DNA of 64,000 bases from Atriophallophorus winterbourni (GCA_013407085.1 JACCGJ010001865.1:86039-150038); one strand, 5' to 3'. Positions 27,846 through 40,147 are shown, numbered from the stretch's first letter. Numbers and translations: made by a program. The notes: generated by a model from the sequence alone, not told the origin.

Positions 27846-28845
27846 NNNNNNNNNNNNNNNNNNNNNNNNNNNNNNNNNNNNNNNNNNNNNNNNNNNNNNN
27901 NNNNNNNNNNNNNNNNNNNNNNNNNNNNNNNNNNNNNNNNNNNNNNNNNNNNNNNNNNNNNNNNNNNNNNNNNNNNNNNNNNNNNNNNNNNNNNNNNNNN
28001 NNNNNNNNNNNNNNNNNNNNNNNNNNNNNNNNNNNNNNNNNNNNNNNNNNNNNNNNNNNNNNNNNNNNNNNNNNNNNNNNNNNNNNNNNNNNNNNNNNNN
28101 NNNNNNNNNNNNNNNNNNNNNNNNNNNNNNNNNNNNNNNNNNNNNNNNNNNNNNNNNNNNNNNNNNNNNNNNNNNNNNNNNNNNNNNNNNNNNNNNNNNN
28201 NNNNNNNNNNNNNNNNNNNNNNNNNNNNNNNNNNNNNNNNNNNNNNNNNNNNNNNNNNNNNNNNNNNNNNNNNNNNNNNNNNNNNNNNNNNNNNNNNNNN
28301 NNNNNNNNNNNNNNNNNNNNNNNNNNNNNNNNNNNNNNNNNNNNNNNNNNNNNNNNNNNNNNNNNNNNNNNNNNNNNNNNNNNNNNNNNNNNNNNNNNNN
28401 NNNNNNNNNNNNNNNNNNNNNNNNNNNNNNNNNNNNNNNNNNNNNNNNNNNNNNNNNNNNNNNNNNNNNNNNNNNNNNNNNNNNNNNNNNNNNNNNNNNN
28501 NNNNNNNNNNNNNNNNNNNNNNNNNNNNNNNNNNNNNNNNNNNNNNNNNNNNNNNNNNNNNNNNNNNNNNNNNNNNNNNNNNNNNNNNNNNNNNNNNNNN
28601 NNNNNNNNNNNNNNNNNNNNNNNNNNNNNNNNNNNNNNNNNNNNNNNNNNNNNNNNNNNNNNNNNNNNNNNNNNNNNNNNNNNNNNNNNNNNNNNNNNNN
28701 NNNNNNNNNNNNNNNNNNNNNNNNNNNNNNNNNNNNNNNNNNNNNNNNNNNNNNNNNNNNNNNNNNNNNNNNNNNNNNNNNNNNNNNNNNNNNNNNNNNN
28801 NNNNNNNNNNNNNNNNNNNNNNNNNNNNNNNNNNNNNNNNNNNNN
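27846..28845. other. Assembly gap (1,000 Ns)
   Basis: Exactly 1,000 unknown bases, probably a scaffolding gap of nominal size. The missing first exons of alpha-catenin could lie here or upstream of the window. Confidence 0.99.
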
Positions 28846-29198
28846 CTGACCGTTCTTTGGCTAGCATGCAGCATATATGACTAAACTCCTCACGATTGAC
28901 TTGAATTAGGGTTGCATTTTATTAGCAGATATCAGCGCAGTTATTTGCGAATTCGAGCATAAATCCACATTTGAAAATTGAAATTTAGCTAAGTCCCACA
29001 ATCGATGCAATGCAGCACCGGTAACTCTTTGGAATATTCTTCAACATTCCAATATTCCAAAACAGTTGCATGCACCGATGGGGGGCCTTAGGCTAAATTT
29101 CAATTTACAAATGAGGATCATCCTCGAATTCGGAAAATAATTGCGTTCAGCACAAATTCAGATCGGCGTTCGGAATATCAGGTCTCGGATACGCATAC

Positions 29199-29235
29199 CT
29201 GATGAGCGACAAACAACCGTGAAAACCGGTCGTGT
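29199..29235 (+). ncRNA. Degenerate B-type hammerhead
   Basis: CTGATGA at 29,199-29,205 is followed by a weak stem II around a CAAACA loop, then GAAA, ACCGGTC and GTGTCC. The order of parts matches the family, but stem II pairs poorly (GCGA against CCGT) and stem I is weak. Likely a dead isolated copy. Confidence 0.5.
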
Positions 29236-29968
29236 CCTTTCGTCCTGCTTTTAGAACGTCATATACTTACTTATTAATAAAAAATCTGGCTTCAAACAAA
29301 ATAACTCAGAGTCATTGATAAATAACTGCTCTGTTGTTTAAAATCTTGTATGAATGAAATTTGTTATCCACAAATTTTGATATCGGCATTTGTTGCCTCG
29401 AGTGTAACGCTACTGATTTGTGTTATTGATATACGAGTTATCTTGTGTCCACATTTATATGTTGATCAGTTTATTCCTTCGTGATTAGGTTTTATTTATT
29501 CGTTTAAATACCCATTCGGTTATCAAACCAAGTGATTAAAATGTTCGAAGCCGATGATGGACTATAGGTACAATGGATGTGATAAGGTTGGGAGTCAAGT
29601 GCAATTTTCTCAGTGATGTGTGACTGATTTATTATCATGTGTATTCTTTTCGCCTTCATAGCCTATGGAAAGCCTTGTTTTAAAAATGTTGCCACCTTTC
29701 CTTTTTCATGCATTTGTTTCAAGTAAAAACATGCTTCACTCTTTAATTCATCATCTATATGAACAAACATAACATTACATCAATTAAACCTTTAAATTGC
29801 ATATACTGCATAGCCAACTCTCGATAACGCATCAATGTTTGCTTTTCTACCCTTAGTGGACCGTAACTTCCTGGCTTCCTTCCGTACAAATGGGCATTCT
29901 GGATATTGAATTGAATATTCATTTTTGTGTTTGAATCTAAAAGAGATATTATTTTCCACATCTCTCAG

Positions 29969-30133
29969 GAACTTTCAAATGAATGGAATCAGTTCCAGAA
30001 ACATATCCGGAAGCTCGTTTGTTTCTTAGAAGAAAGCACCGCTGATTCCCCGAAAAAAGGATTTAGGGAAAACCTTGACCGCTCTCATTACATACTTTCT
30101 AACAACACACCTCTGTTGCTTTCAGCATGCAAG
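29969..30133 (+). CDS. CTNNA: alpha-catenin, exon (N-terminal bundle, partial gene)
   Basis: Alpha-catenin links cadherin/beta-catenin complexes at adherens junctions to actin. Eleven plus-strand exons (29,969-49,926) join with consistent phase into 758 residues plus stop, against roughly 900 in animal family members. The missing part is the beta-catenin-binding N-terminus. This exon encodes 55 residues after a CTCTCAG acceptor, starting ELSNEWNQFQKHIRKLV and ending ILSNNTPLLLSACK before GTAAGA. The end aligns with the family's N-terminal helical region (compare NVPILYTASQACLQHPD in vertebrates). Phase 0 at both ends. No upstream exon was found between the N gap and here. Confidence 0.85.
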
Positions 30134-31144
30134 GTAAGAGCTTTATTGGGCCAGAATTTTGTGTTTTATTGTTTTCGTGGTGAGATACTCAAGTCAGATG
30201 ATGACATTTCCCATCCCTGTCGCCGACTTTGGATGATAATGGTGTAATATGTTATTCATTATGCTTTATTCGTGACCTCGAGTCTTTGTGTCCACGACTG
30301 GATTGTCACAGTTTTGTATTGAGTTCAGATAGGCATCCTACAATAATTACCATTTCCTCCAAACCTGAATGTGGATTGTATGCCCTTTGATGAAAACCAT
30401 TGTTTGCGGAATAGATGAATGAATCTATTATTCAGTTAATGTGATTGTTAAAGGTTGGGCTGCCTTTAATTGTAATTTAAACATTACCATATCCCAATTA
30501 TTACCTATGAGCGCTTGAGAACCTAACTTCGATTGGTGATCATGTTTTTGAGATAGATACTATGATGACCCTAAACACGTCCTCTAAATACAACACCGAT
30601 AAACCGAATTTCCAGGTGGCAACCATTGGCATTCGAAAGTCACTGAAATGTTGCTGAAACATCAATCCCCATTCTTCTAAACCTAAATATCGGCGGCTTG
30701 CTAATTGCAATTATCCGGTTGCTACCGTGGGGTCGGTTTCCTTGAGCCTTTTCATGTTAGCTGCAAATAAGAGTCATCCGATGGAAGGCAAATAGCTTAA
30801 TGATACTAAAAGTGGGTATACGTGTTCATGAAATCATGCATCGTCCTCGTTGCTACAAGTACTGGATTTCATAGAGATATTTAGTTGGTAATCTTGTGTC
30901 TTTAATCATCATGCTAATCAACTATAACGTGGTTATCCTTTAAATATTCAGCTACCAGTCATCAATAATCAACTTGAAATTGTTAACTATAGCCGAAAAT
31001 GCACTTTCACTTACCTGCTTTTAACCTATCGGTTGGATAATTTGACCTCATTTGCGTTGCTTAAATGTTATTATTTTGGTGCTACGGTTCGGACCATGTG
31101 ACCTACTCACTGGCACTTGCCAATATCATCCCATCTTGTTCCAG

Positions 31145-31318
31145 GCTCACCTCCATCACCCAGATCTTGCATCTACCCATTCGAACAAGGAGTTCGCATG
31201 CAAATCTGTCTCACATGCCTTCAATCTGATTCGAACGTTACTGGGCGAAGAGCAGAAGCGAGATGTACTACGTCTACCGGCATGCGGGACACTGTTGACT
31301 GAACTTGAATCTTTCGAG
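31145..31318 (+). CDS. CTNNA: alpha-catenin, exon 2 of those seen
   Basis: Acceptor TTGTTCCAG, donor GTAACG; 58 residues, phase 0 to 0. It begins AHLHHPDLASTHSNKEFAC, continuing directly from the previous exon's SACK to give the family pattern S-x-x-C-L-x-H-P-D. It ends GTLLTELESFE, equivalent to the vertebrate ELAYALNNFD stretch. A helical linker between the N-terminal and modulatory regions. Confidence 0.88.
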
Positions 31319-32825
31319 GTAACGTGTTTCGCGTTTCACCCGTTTTCACAATAATAGCGTTTCTTCATTTTCGAAATAAACAGTGCTCCATATATCAGTT
31401 ACCTTTGGATAGTGATTTTTATTGTCTGGGTTTGCGGCAGTTTGAAGAACAGCATGCATTGTGAGGTCATATTCAAGTGTGCTTCTGGGTGTGCTGCGAC
31501 GGATTTTCAGAAACTTATTGCCTACAATGATGAAAACCTAAATAGTTTTAACCACGGAACACGAACCACAAGCTTGGACTTCCTAGTCAGAGATAGGTAT
31601 ACTGTTGCTTGATAAAATATACAATTGTGCAACTAAACTCGTAAGTGATTTCCGGAACGGTTGTAAATTCTGAGACTCCTCACGTCCCATTCAAAGCAGC
31701 CTTCGGAGTGATGTGATACTTACATACAAAATATTACATTCCACATATCATCCTTTAAAACATTAATTCGAATACCATGGTCGAGGTCACAACATCACGC
31801 AGGCCACTCGCGTCCCGCCGCTACAAATCCCAATTACGGTATTAACTGTCACCCAGCGTCGAAACTTTCATTCGAAATTTGTTGGCGTAACGATTTGAGG
31901 ACACCGGTATAACTCAATGTGAAGTATCAATGGGACTATACGTGATATTACGTGATCAATTGTTGCAGGATCGAATTAATCACTAGGGTTAATATGAAGC
32001 TATGTGCTGTGTGACCATAATTCTTGAATGTTGTATCATAACCATTCGAAAATGAGATCACATTTGATAATAATTAACTAGTGATTGAAAAGCGCGTCGT
32101 AGTATCCTCGAGCGCGTCTAAATTGGGTTTCACTTTACTAGGATTTAACCTACCGGCTCGGATAAATTCTTCAATCTCTAAAGTCTGATTTTGAGTACAA
32201 TCGTTCGTAACTAGCAAGATGCAAATTTACGTGAAAGAAATAACGGTAGCTAAATCACTTCTTGATTTGCATGGCATCTATGTGATTTTCTTTCCGAATT
32301 TCAAGTGAAACAAACTAAACAATTGTACGTCATGTTCAACTACATTTTCAGGCAAAGGCATTGTGTTCGTATTTTTACCATTTTTCATCATGTGTGCTTC
32401 ATTGCTGTTTGTTCTCTTCGAGTAGAACCGCGCTTAGCTTTGTGGTGTCACCCAGTGATGTTTGGTCCACGTTCGTTCGCTTAGGTAGCCCAATAATCAA
32501 AATACTACAACAAAAGTTTTTGTTACAAACGAAGAACGGTGAACAAAAAACAAACTTATTGTTTTGTCCAGTTCGGTTTCTCGGGCACTACACTTCAATT
32601 ATTAGCGGGTTTCGTTCCTTAATTTTAGTGACGCCAAAATAATGGCTTTATTGACAAATTATTAGCAAAGCACTGACAGGAACAGATTCAAAATGCTAAT
32701 CACCAAATAAAAGCTACAAACAAAATCCATGTTGTCTAAATTAACTAGCTAACTATCTAAACATGATACAATCCACCAATACTAGCAAACGTCTCCACCA
32801 CAACTGATGACACTCCGTTTTATAG

Positions 32826-33035
32826 ACCGCTACCGTGACAAATTTCACTGATTTCGACAAGACCGAATACCAAACCCGGGTCAACGATCAGTGGAAGCGT
32901 TTGGTTCCTTTGGTTAAAAAGACTATGGCAAGCCCACGATGGATCTCAAACGAAGAAGATGTTAACGCCGCCTCTGTTGCGTGTGAACAACTGGACCAAT
33001 CCGTGTCGGTGTTGTTAAATGAGTGCAATCGAACC
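32826..33035 (+). CDS. CTNNA: alpha-catenin, exon 3 of those seen (modulatory region)
   Basis: Acceptor TTTTATAG; 70 residues starting TATVTNFTDFDKTEYQ and ending VLLNECNRT before donor GTGAGT. It covers the start of the modulatory region (family pattern ...FDKQI...ERLESII...ECNAVRQALQDLL). The reading frame stays open across the following 75-nt intron, so a naive ORF would wrongly fuse this exon with the next one and add 25 hydrophobic residues. Confidence 0.88.
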
Positions 33036-33110
33036 GTGAGTTCATTTGCCACCAACCCCAATTGTCGGATGCGTACGAGATTCATTGTTCTCTTGATCTT
33101 TCTTGTGCAG

Positions 33111-33311
33111 CTCCTCGATCGTTCCGCGTTGACTACTGCGTCGAAAACTCTGTTGGACGACACGGGCAAATTGAAACAACTTCTGCTCAGGCTTGCAATC
33201 TCACGGGCGATGAATGTATTGATGGTTGGTGAACAACCTTTGATGTCACTCAGCGACGCCACCAAGTTCGGCAATGAAAAGAAAATGGAAAGCGCTTTGG
33301 ACGATTTCCAG
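33111..33311 (+). CDS. CTNNA: alpha-catenin, exon 4 of those seen (modulatory region)
   Basis: Follows a TTCTTGTGCAG acceptor; 67 residues from LLDRSALTTASKTLLDDTGK to KFGNEKKMESALDDFQ, with donor GTTTTG. The NGNEKEV-type motif of alpha-catenins is recognisable as FGNEKKM. Phase 0 at both ends. Confidence 0.9.
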
Positions 33312-34377
33312 GTTTTGTCTATTTTAAGATATCGTTGCTGGAACTTCTGTTTCATAATCGTAGAACTTTCAAATTTTGCAGATCACTAGGGATAAATGGT
33401 TGCATGTTTACTTTTTATATCCACAATTCTTCGCAACCTAACGGTATCCTGACCCACGTAAGTCTCTGACTGTACGTATTTCGGAGATTACACGTTAATT
33501 GGGGAAAACCTTTGCTTTAAACTGAATAATTTTTTCCCTGTGAATCAGATATGACTTATTTGCCAGTATTCCGGTTTGTTGAATCTGGGCACGCTATCTT
33601 TAGGTATGCTCACTCCAAAAACTTTGGGTATCCCCGTATATTCCAGTGTAACATATTGCCCGCCTCACCAAATCGGACTGAACATTTTCAACAGCAATCT
33701 GCTGTTAGTTCTAGGGGACTCAGTAATCCTTGTTTTGACATCAACGGCTTGATTTTCTGAACGGTGTAAAACAGTGTACACGTGGTTTCAATGGACTGGT
33801 TCATGGTGAATACTCAAGTCGTTTTTATATCACCGTGCTGTTTCAGTTACACTTAAAATGGATCAATCTAGTGCCTATCTACTATCATACCATCTTCATG
33901 TCTCATGCAATATTTTATTGTTCGACGCTGCTACAAAAATGGTGACAATCTGTTTGCTTTAACACTGACAATGTCAGGCTAATTTTTCATCTATCCAATG
34001 GTATTTTGATAGTCTTAAACCATATATAAAGCCTGTAAGATTTAGCCACACGCTGTTGAGATTAGGCTTGTATTTTTACGTGTGATGTGAATAGCAATCG
34101 GTAGAGCCTTTTCCTTTCTTACCAGGTCCTGGGGGCGAAAATGCTTACGACAGGCCGATCGAGGCAAAATCGCGTTCTTTGCTCTTACGTCTTTTAAGTT
34201 GTCTGCCCAGCCTTCAGGACACATACTTCCAACATTAACCACATCAACCCCACTTGTCGATTGCGTACTGATCCATCCCTGAGATCACCCTTTCCAAAGT
34301 TAATCATTACGTGCACACACGAATCCTACAACACAAGAGAAAGACAATCCGATAAACGCTTTTGGTAAAAAAGGTTA

Positions 34378-34622
34378 TACTTGTATGCCTTTAATCCACT
34401 GTTTCAAGGCTCACTGAACCTGATCTTACTGTCTCCACCTGACGACGGCAAACAGCCAGAAACCGGCAGTGGTGTGTAGGGATAGGGGATGTGAGCAAAC
34501 ACATTACTTTGGTCTCTCCATAAGCGCCTTGAGTGCTTTGACCAAGAATCACTTTGTGATTCTGTGTCTGAACATCGGGGTTCGTTGTACGAACCCTATA
34601 TAACAGTTGGCATACAAGTATA
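34378..34622 (+). repeat. A-type hammerhead repeat unit in alpha-catenin intron
   Basis: A full A-type unit in the sense direction of the gene. The motif at 34,435-34,472 reads CCAC, CTGACGA (allowed, since the fifth core base is variable), CGGC/GCCA, GAAA, CCGG, then CA instead of TA. Losing U16.1 should block cleavage. A perfect hairpin GGGTTCGT-TGT-ACGAACCC lies at 34,578-34,596 in the unit body. Confidence 0.8.
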
Positions 34623-36913
34623 ACCTTGGAATATGCGAAGTTTTCATGCAACGTTGTCCTTATTAGGACAAGTGTGATGATCGTTTTATTTCCTCACAAT
34701 TGTTATCACGAATAAAGGAATGACCAGCATGTCGTTTGACCTCTCGACTCTAAATAACACTTTTGACAGCTGCCTTAAAATGTCGTAAAAGCGAAGCGAA
34801 GACCTTTCAATATCGGTTGACCCCGATTTAAGCACATTGAATATGTGGATTATTTGTCTCTCGACCATTTTAATAGATTTTCGTAATGAAGTCAATTGAA
34901 TTTGTATCGATAATCAACCTTGTTTTTTTACTCTTCTTGCATTTTTGTCTGTCATAGAAGTAGCGAATATTGCTTTGTATGACCACAACATTCCTCCCGC
35001 AAGCAGTAACATTTCATGTACTATGCACAGAGATACGCTTATTTAACCGTCTTGATAATCTGCACTCAGCAGCTAACATCAATACTCGCCCTTCTCCGAA
35101 TTGAAGCACGCGCAATTTCTCATGTTGATTTCATTTTGCAAATGGAGATAAAATCGTTTTTGGCCTCTTGAGGCTAGCCGTCCGCCAAACCAACGGGTCC
35201 ACACTTCAAGTTTAGATTGCAGAATGTGATTTTCATCAAATGAACAAATAAATATTGCGACAGCAAAGCCCATTTTCTATTACACGACGTGGCTAAAATT
35301 CAAATAACTCATCTCCCATTTCGGACCAACGTATTGTCATGTGTTTCACACGTAAATTCCTGAATTCTTCTGCAAGAGTGTACGCCCAATAGACACGGAA
35401 TTAGGACTCGGTAATGATTGATTTTTCAACATACTTGCGTTACATCTATTACCACACTTATATACTCAAAGGTACGCTGCAGAAGTGCATCTGGCTATTT
35501 AGTTTTGGCGGCCGTCCCTGGTAATACTCTGTCTTGGTTGATACCTAGTTTACATCTTGGTTTATTGAGAGCTGTTTAGGAGCGGTTGTAACGAACGTGC
35601 GGAGTGAGTTTGATCCCGACACTGAAATCGGATTCAACCTTTGTTCCCATCATTCGCACGTGCAAAATTGGCACCGAAAATAATCGGGAATATATCGGTG
35701 ACTACGTAACACCGCTACGCGATATTATTTAACTTGTATCGCTTCGCATAACAGAAATCGGAGTTAAGTAACAGACCACGGGGCTGTAGTGACCTGGTGA
35801 TAAGAAACGAAACCATGGTGGGACATTACAGCTAAATATTTTCCAGCAGAGCTGGGCTGTGATGTGCTGTGATTAGTGCTCTCTCAAATGAAAGAGGCGC
35901 GCAAACTGCTGTATTGCCCGGTCATTATAATGTTCGAAATCGCTTTTTAAAACGCCGAGTTATGTATTTGTTTTTGGGCAGTCTAATCTATAGATTATGC
36001 ATGTTGGAAAAATGAGACCAATGTTCTATGCAAACACGAACTCTTGGTACTGGCGTTGAGGAAGAACGCCGTTGATGTCATTTTAGGTCTAAATAATGGA
36101 ACTATCTAGATTAAGCTCTTTGCTTGAATGTTTATTTAACTAAGCAGACTATTATGAAGTGTCTTAAAACTTCGAGTCGATTTTTCTGCATTGGTTTTGG
36201 CCACACCCAACTCCGCATGACCTGAAATTCACGAATGGTGTCCTCGTATTGATCTGGATATCTAATGGAAAACCGTTACGAGTGAACTATCTATAAACGA
36301 CACGTATCGTATTACTAGATTAGATTGTTTGTTAGGATATGCATTTATTTAATTTAATCAATTTTTCAGGCAATACTTTTGATTATTTAACAGTTTTGTA
36401 ATAATTGACGAGGCGAGGCCACATAACCGTAAAATCCACGTCGTGAAAGTCTTACACAAAACTTCTATGAATCCACATGAAAAGTTTAAATGTTACAAGT
36501 CAGTCTGTTTGTTTCCATAAACATTTTTACTTCTTGCTACTTATGTTCATATAATGACTTTATCTTGATTCATAATCGTTATGGGCACCGATGGCTGGTT
36601 TCCCTGGGTATTAAAGTGTAGCACACGTGTAATCACTTAACTTCTCGCTTATGAACGCGGCTGATTCCACCTTGTTCGTATCATGTGTTGGTACTTTGGT
36701 GCTTCTGTGACTTTGAGTATTCCATGAATATTAAATTCTCGTGTTTCTATTCGACATGTAAAATACATTGAAGTCTTTCAATTCACAACTGCTCAATCGT
36801 GGAAAGTTTTATGTTCACACTTGCCACGGTTTTCTCAACTTAAACCTAAACTATCCCACCTGATTAAAGATCATTCATACGACTCGTACATTTGATCTGC
36901 GTCCTCGTTTCAG

Positions 36914-37075
36914 AACCATTCAACCGCCATGGCCGTTGCGGCCTACCAGCTCTGCTCACTGACCTCGAACGCATTAAGTGCAGAGCGTGTGCACCTCGTT
37001 TGTGAACAGTTGGAGCAACTTTGTCCACAGGTGGTTGGCGCGGCGTACACACTGTTCCAACATCCGCAGTCGCGA
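36914..37075 (+). CDS. CTNNA: alpha-catenin, exon 5 of those seen
   Basis: Acceptor CGTTTCAG, donor GTAAGT; 54 residues, phase 0. NHSTAMAVAAYQLCSLTSN corresponds to the family's HANKLIEVANLACSISNN, and QLEQLCPQVVGAAYTLF to QLEALCPQVINAALAL, a very characteristic alpha-catenin stretch in the modulatory domain. Confidence 0.95.
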
Positions 37076-37384
37076 GTAAGTGAAATGCGGGCGGTGTGTG
37101 TGGTTGCGCGCTAGCAACGATACCGCTCTGTTTTCGATCAGTTTGCAAATACCCACCGTTTACCTGGTTAGACCGTTGCTTGTAAGAGCACATTGTTTTC
37201 GTTCATCACGTGATAGCGTTGAGTTGGTTCAACTCAGTATCTGTTGCAATCGTCGGGAAATACGTGGTGAACCATCATATCATTTGAGCTAAACCGACGT
37301 TATTTTAACGACAGGGATTTTGGCTGCAGGAAGTAAATAGTCACCAAGTACCAAAGTACGAACAATTATCAAAAAATCATTCAT

Positions 37385-37600
37385 TAAATTCAATGGTATG
37401 GTATGAGAGCACAAGCCTGATCCAGGCAAAGTGCCGCACAGTAAGAGACTGCACGTGGGCGATATTACTGTCAGGTTTCCCAGGCCTGGACTGATACGAG
37501 GAAGAAAAGAGAACAGCAGATAGTAGTGAGACTCCTGTCTGTTTCAGCATGCAGCTCACTACCTCTGGCCAATCAATTTAGCACGTTGTTAGCCCAGTGT
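37385..37600. repeat. Dispersed repeat R1, copy 1
   Basis: Shares ordered runs with 40,740-41,000 and 49,265-49,345, notably AGCACAAGCCTGATCCAGGC, AAAGTGCCGCACAG, and further on GTGAGACTCC and TTTAGCACG. A reverse-strand scrap may lie at 45,525-45,580. No coding capacity recognised; family unknown. Confidence 0.6.
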
Positions 37601-37604
37601 CTCT

Positions 37605-37680
37605 TGTTGGTCTCCTTCGGTCGATATCGACCATAGGTGTACATCACAAGCGCATGATGATTTAATGCTCCACATCGTTT
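37605..37680 (-). mobile_element. LINE-C 3' end fragment
   Basis: The reverse complement carries the LINE-C terminal sequence with TTGTGATGTACA and the perfect palindrome GGTCGATATCGACC, as at 16,925-16,975 and 483-545. No coding sequence is retained. Confidence 0.65.
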
Positions 37681-38659
37681 CGATGACTAAACAACCGAAA
37701 GCCTGTAATACCTATTTTCGTATCAGGTCGCTATACCCAATTGGGCCGTTCTCGTATCATCAAGCAGTGACGCAATTTCACCCACGAGATATAGTACTAA
37801 GCTGCCGAATATATTTTTCTGACCTTTGTTTGTACAGTGAGCAGGAAAAGTTTATCTATCGCACATAATCTTACCAGGTTCTCACATTCTGCGCTAAGGT
37901 GCTTATCGATCGATCTCACGTGCCGTATTATGTAAATCAGCACAAACTTGTCCTTGTACTAACGTTTCACTAACCCTTGCTCTTTTATTTTGAAGAATAA
38001 ATAGATATACCTTCGCAGTGAAATCGAGTACATCTACGCAGTCAAATAATATTAAAATCACGAGAAACAATTTCTCTATGATCATCAGTTAAGCGTTAGT
38101 GATGTCGTTCTCTCGGGTCACTGAACTGCACCTATTACTCTACCAACCCGCTTTCTTTTCAGCTATCGCTTCAAACAACTTAACGGCGAGGAGAGTAAAA
38201 ACACGATGGTTCTAAAGTCAAACAAGTGCACATTCAGTGTATAGGTTTCGGACCGCGCAACTAGCCGAATAATAAATTTAAATTCTTCAAAACAATTCAA
38301 GAATAGCAAAACCAAGATTTTATTGTGATCCCGGATCTTTTCTGGGCATTGAAAGCTGGACACGTGTTTTATCTTCTCATGACAACAAGTTGTCATCTGT
38401 AGGCCATCTACGAGCAGACAGAAACTGTGCATGTCAATTATAGCTTTTTAGATTATACATGTTACTACTCATGGCTATATCGGGTACAGCCAGTTACAAC
38501 CGAATTTAAAGTGATCCGTTGGCCCACGGCGATGTTCACTTATACGTCGAACAATATCAACACTGCTCAAAGTTAATCCAGGTTAATGATCCATTTCGTC
38601 AGAAATTAACTTTTTTTAAATCTATCATGAATTTTCCCATCTCCATGTCATAATTGGAA

Positions 38660-38790
38660 TTACATTTGAAGCACATGTGATCGCAAACATGAGAGTGCGA
38701 TTTGTCCTACTCTTATACGTATATCCTATGGTGTTGTACAGCTGTTTGCTTTTTTCACCATAAATCTTGAATCTTGATGGTATGAGTAAT
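38660..38790 (+). mobile_element. LINE-E 3' end fragment
   Basis: TTTGCTTTTTTCACCATAAA followed by TCTTGAATCTTGATGG, the same terminus as at 45,190-45,235 and, on the minus strand, 63,940-64,000. Only 3' UTR is present. Confidence 0.55.
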
Positions 38791-39059
38791 TTATTTCCAC
38801 ATACCTGGCACTCAGTTCGGGACTGTTGGGGCAAAATTGGTTAAAAGCCTATCTCTAAAAGGATCTACATTCCGGCCATCATTATCTTCCGTTCGCCACC
38901 TTTACTTGGTCGTCAAAATTCCACAGTTTCATTTGACAATCTAGCGTTCAAGTTGACTTGTCTGCGGTTACTCTCGTAAACACATTGTGAAGGATGCAGC
39001 ATTTGTTTTAAAATATCTAACTTTTAAAAGTGCTTGATTTAAAGTCATATGTTGCCCAC

Positions 39060-39520
39060 ATCACCCAAAATTACATTCCACTACCGGTTTCTGGCTGTTT
39101 GTCGTCATCAGGTGGAGACAGTAAGATTAGGTTCAGTGAGCCTTAAAACATATCACTTTGGTAATCCATAAGCGCCTTGAGTGCTTGACTACGAGTCACT
39201 ATGTGATTCTGTGTTTGAACATCGTGTTTCGTTGTACGAACCCTATGCAACAGTAGCATTCAAGTATAACCTTGTTTAACATTTATCCACTGTTTCAAGG
39301 CCTACTGGGCCTAATCTTACTGTTTCCACCTGATGACGGCAAACAGCCAGAAACCGGTAGTTGAGTGTAATTTCAAGGAATGTGATCAACACATCACTTT
39401 GGTCATTCATAAGTGCCTTGAGTGCTTGACCACGAGTCATTGTGTGATTCGGTGGTTGAACATCGTTGTTCGATGTACGAACCTATGCAACAGTGGCATT
39501 CAAGTATACCATTGCTTCAT
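39060..39520. repeat. Inverted pair of A-type hammerhead units in alpha-catenin intron
   Basis: A minus-strand motif at 39,078-39,115 (core CTGATGA at 39,111-39,105, GAAA, CCGG, TA, GTGG against CCAC intact; stem II weak, CGAC/GCCA) is followed by plus-strand unit sequence. That unit has its own motif at 39,326-39,364 (CTGATGA, CGGC/GCCA, GAAA, CCGG, TA; stem I weakened to CCAC/GTTG). The plus unit body continues to about 39,515. The two motifs could base-pair with each other in a long transcript. Confidence 0.8.
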
Positions 39521-39826
39521 TTAAATTTTTTACATTCAAAATTTAAGTACATAATAAATTAAATAATGATTGATTCGAGAAGCTATTGAATTTCAACAGA
39601 GAGGGAGCATGAGAATGCAAAATCTTTATTCGAAATTTCAGCTCGACTACAATGTTTAACCAAAAGCGCCACACGTTTATGGGGAGACATCATAATAAAA
39701 TATAACTCAAAGTATCAATGAGCTAACTGTTGTTCTCTGGGATTCTGCATCTGCCCTTCTTAAAAACTATTTACCTCTTAGAAAATTTTGATTATTACAT
39801 CTCTCCACAATTTCTTTCACTTTCAG

Positions 39827-39985
39827 TCTGTCGAAAGCAATTTCGAAGCATTCCGTGAGGCGTACAGCCACGCCACAGATTCCATGTATGCCGCGGTATC
39901 TGATTTAATCAAACTGCAAGATCTTTTACCAATCGCAGATTACCAGATAAAACAAGATTTAAAGGATGCTTTAAACGCTATAAAC
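39827..39985 (+). CDS. CTNNA: alpha-catenin, exon 6 of those seen
   Basis: Acceptor CACTTTCAG, donor GTAAGT; 53 residues, phase 0. SVESNFEAFREAYSHATDSM through LIKLQDLLPIADYQI to LKDALNAIN fits the vertebrate stretch NMDLFKEQWEKQVRVLTDAV...ITSIDDFLAVSENHI, the third modulatory bundle. Confidence 0.92.
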
Positions 39986-40147
39986 GTAAGTTATCTTTTG
40001 AACCGTTTCTTTATCAATCTGGCTCGTTCATCCTGTAGCAAATCGCTAAACCAAATAGGAAACATCGAAGCTCGCGAATTTCCCATCTATGCAACTCGAC
40101 CTTTTGTTCGTGTTCAATTGTGATTTGTTTTCCCCGTTTTGTGTTAG

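Noticed and set aside
27614..28884. Long open frames of 353-417 residues across the N run on both strands
   Set aside because: Almost all of their length is unknown residues from the 1,000-N gap. Only the short RT motifs at 27,440-27,845 are real.
32361..32642. 93-residue open frame
   Set aside because: No recognisable domain, lies in the alpha-catenin intron before an exon, and the exons on either side join in phase without it.
33036..33110. Reading the alpha-catenin frame 32,826-33,311 as one exon
   Set aside because: The middle 75 nt has good GTGAGT/TTGTGCAG splice sites and adds hydrophobic residues absent from the family; splicing gives the expected length.
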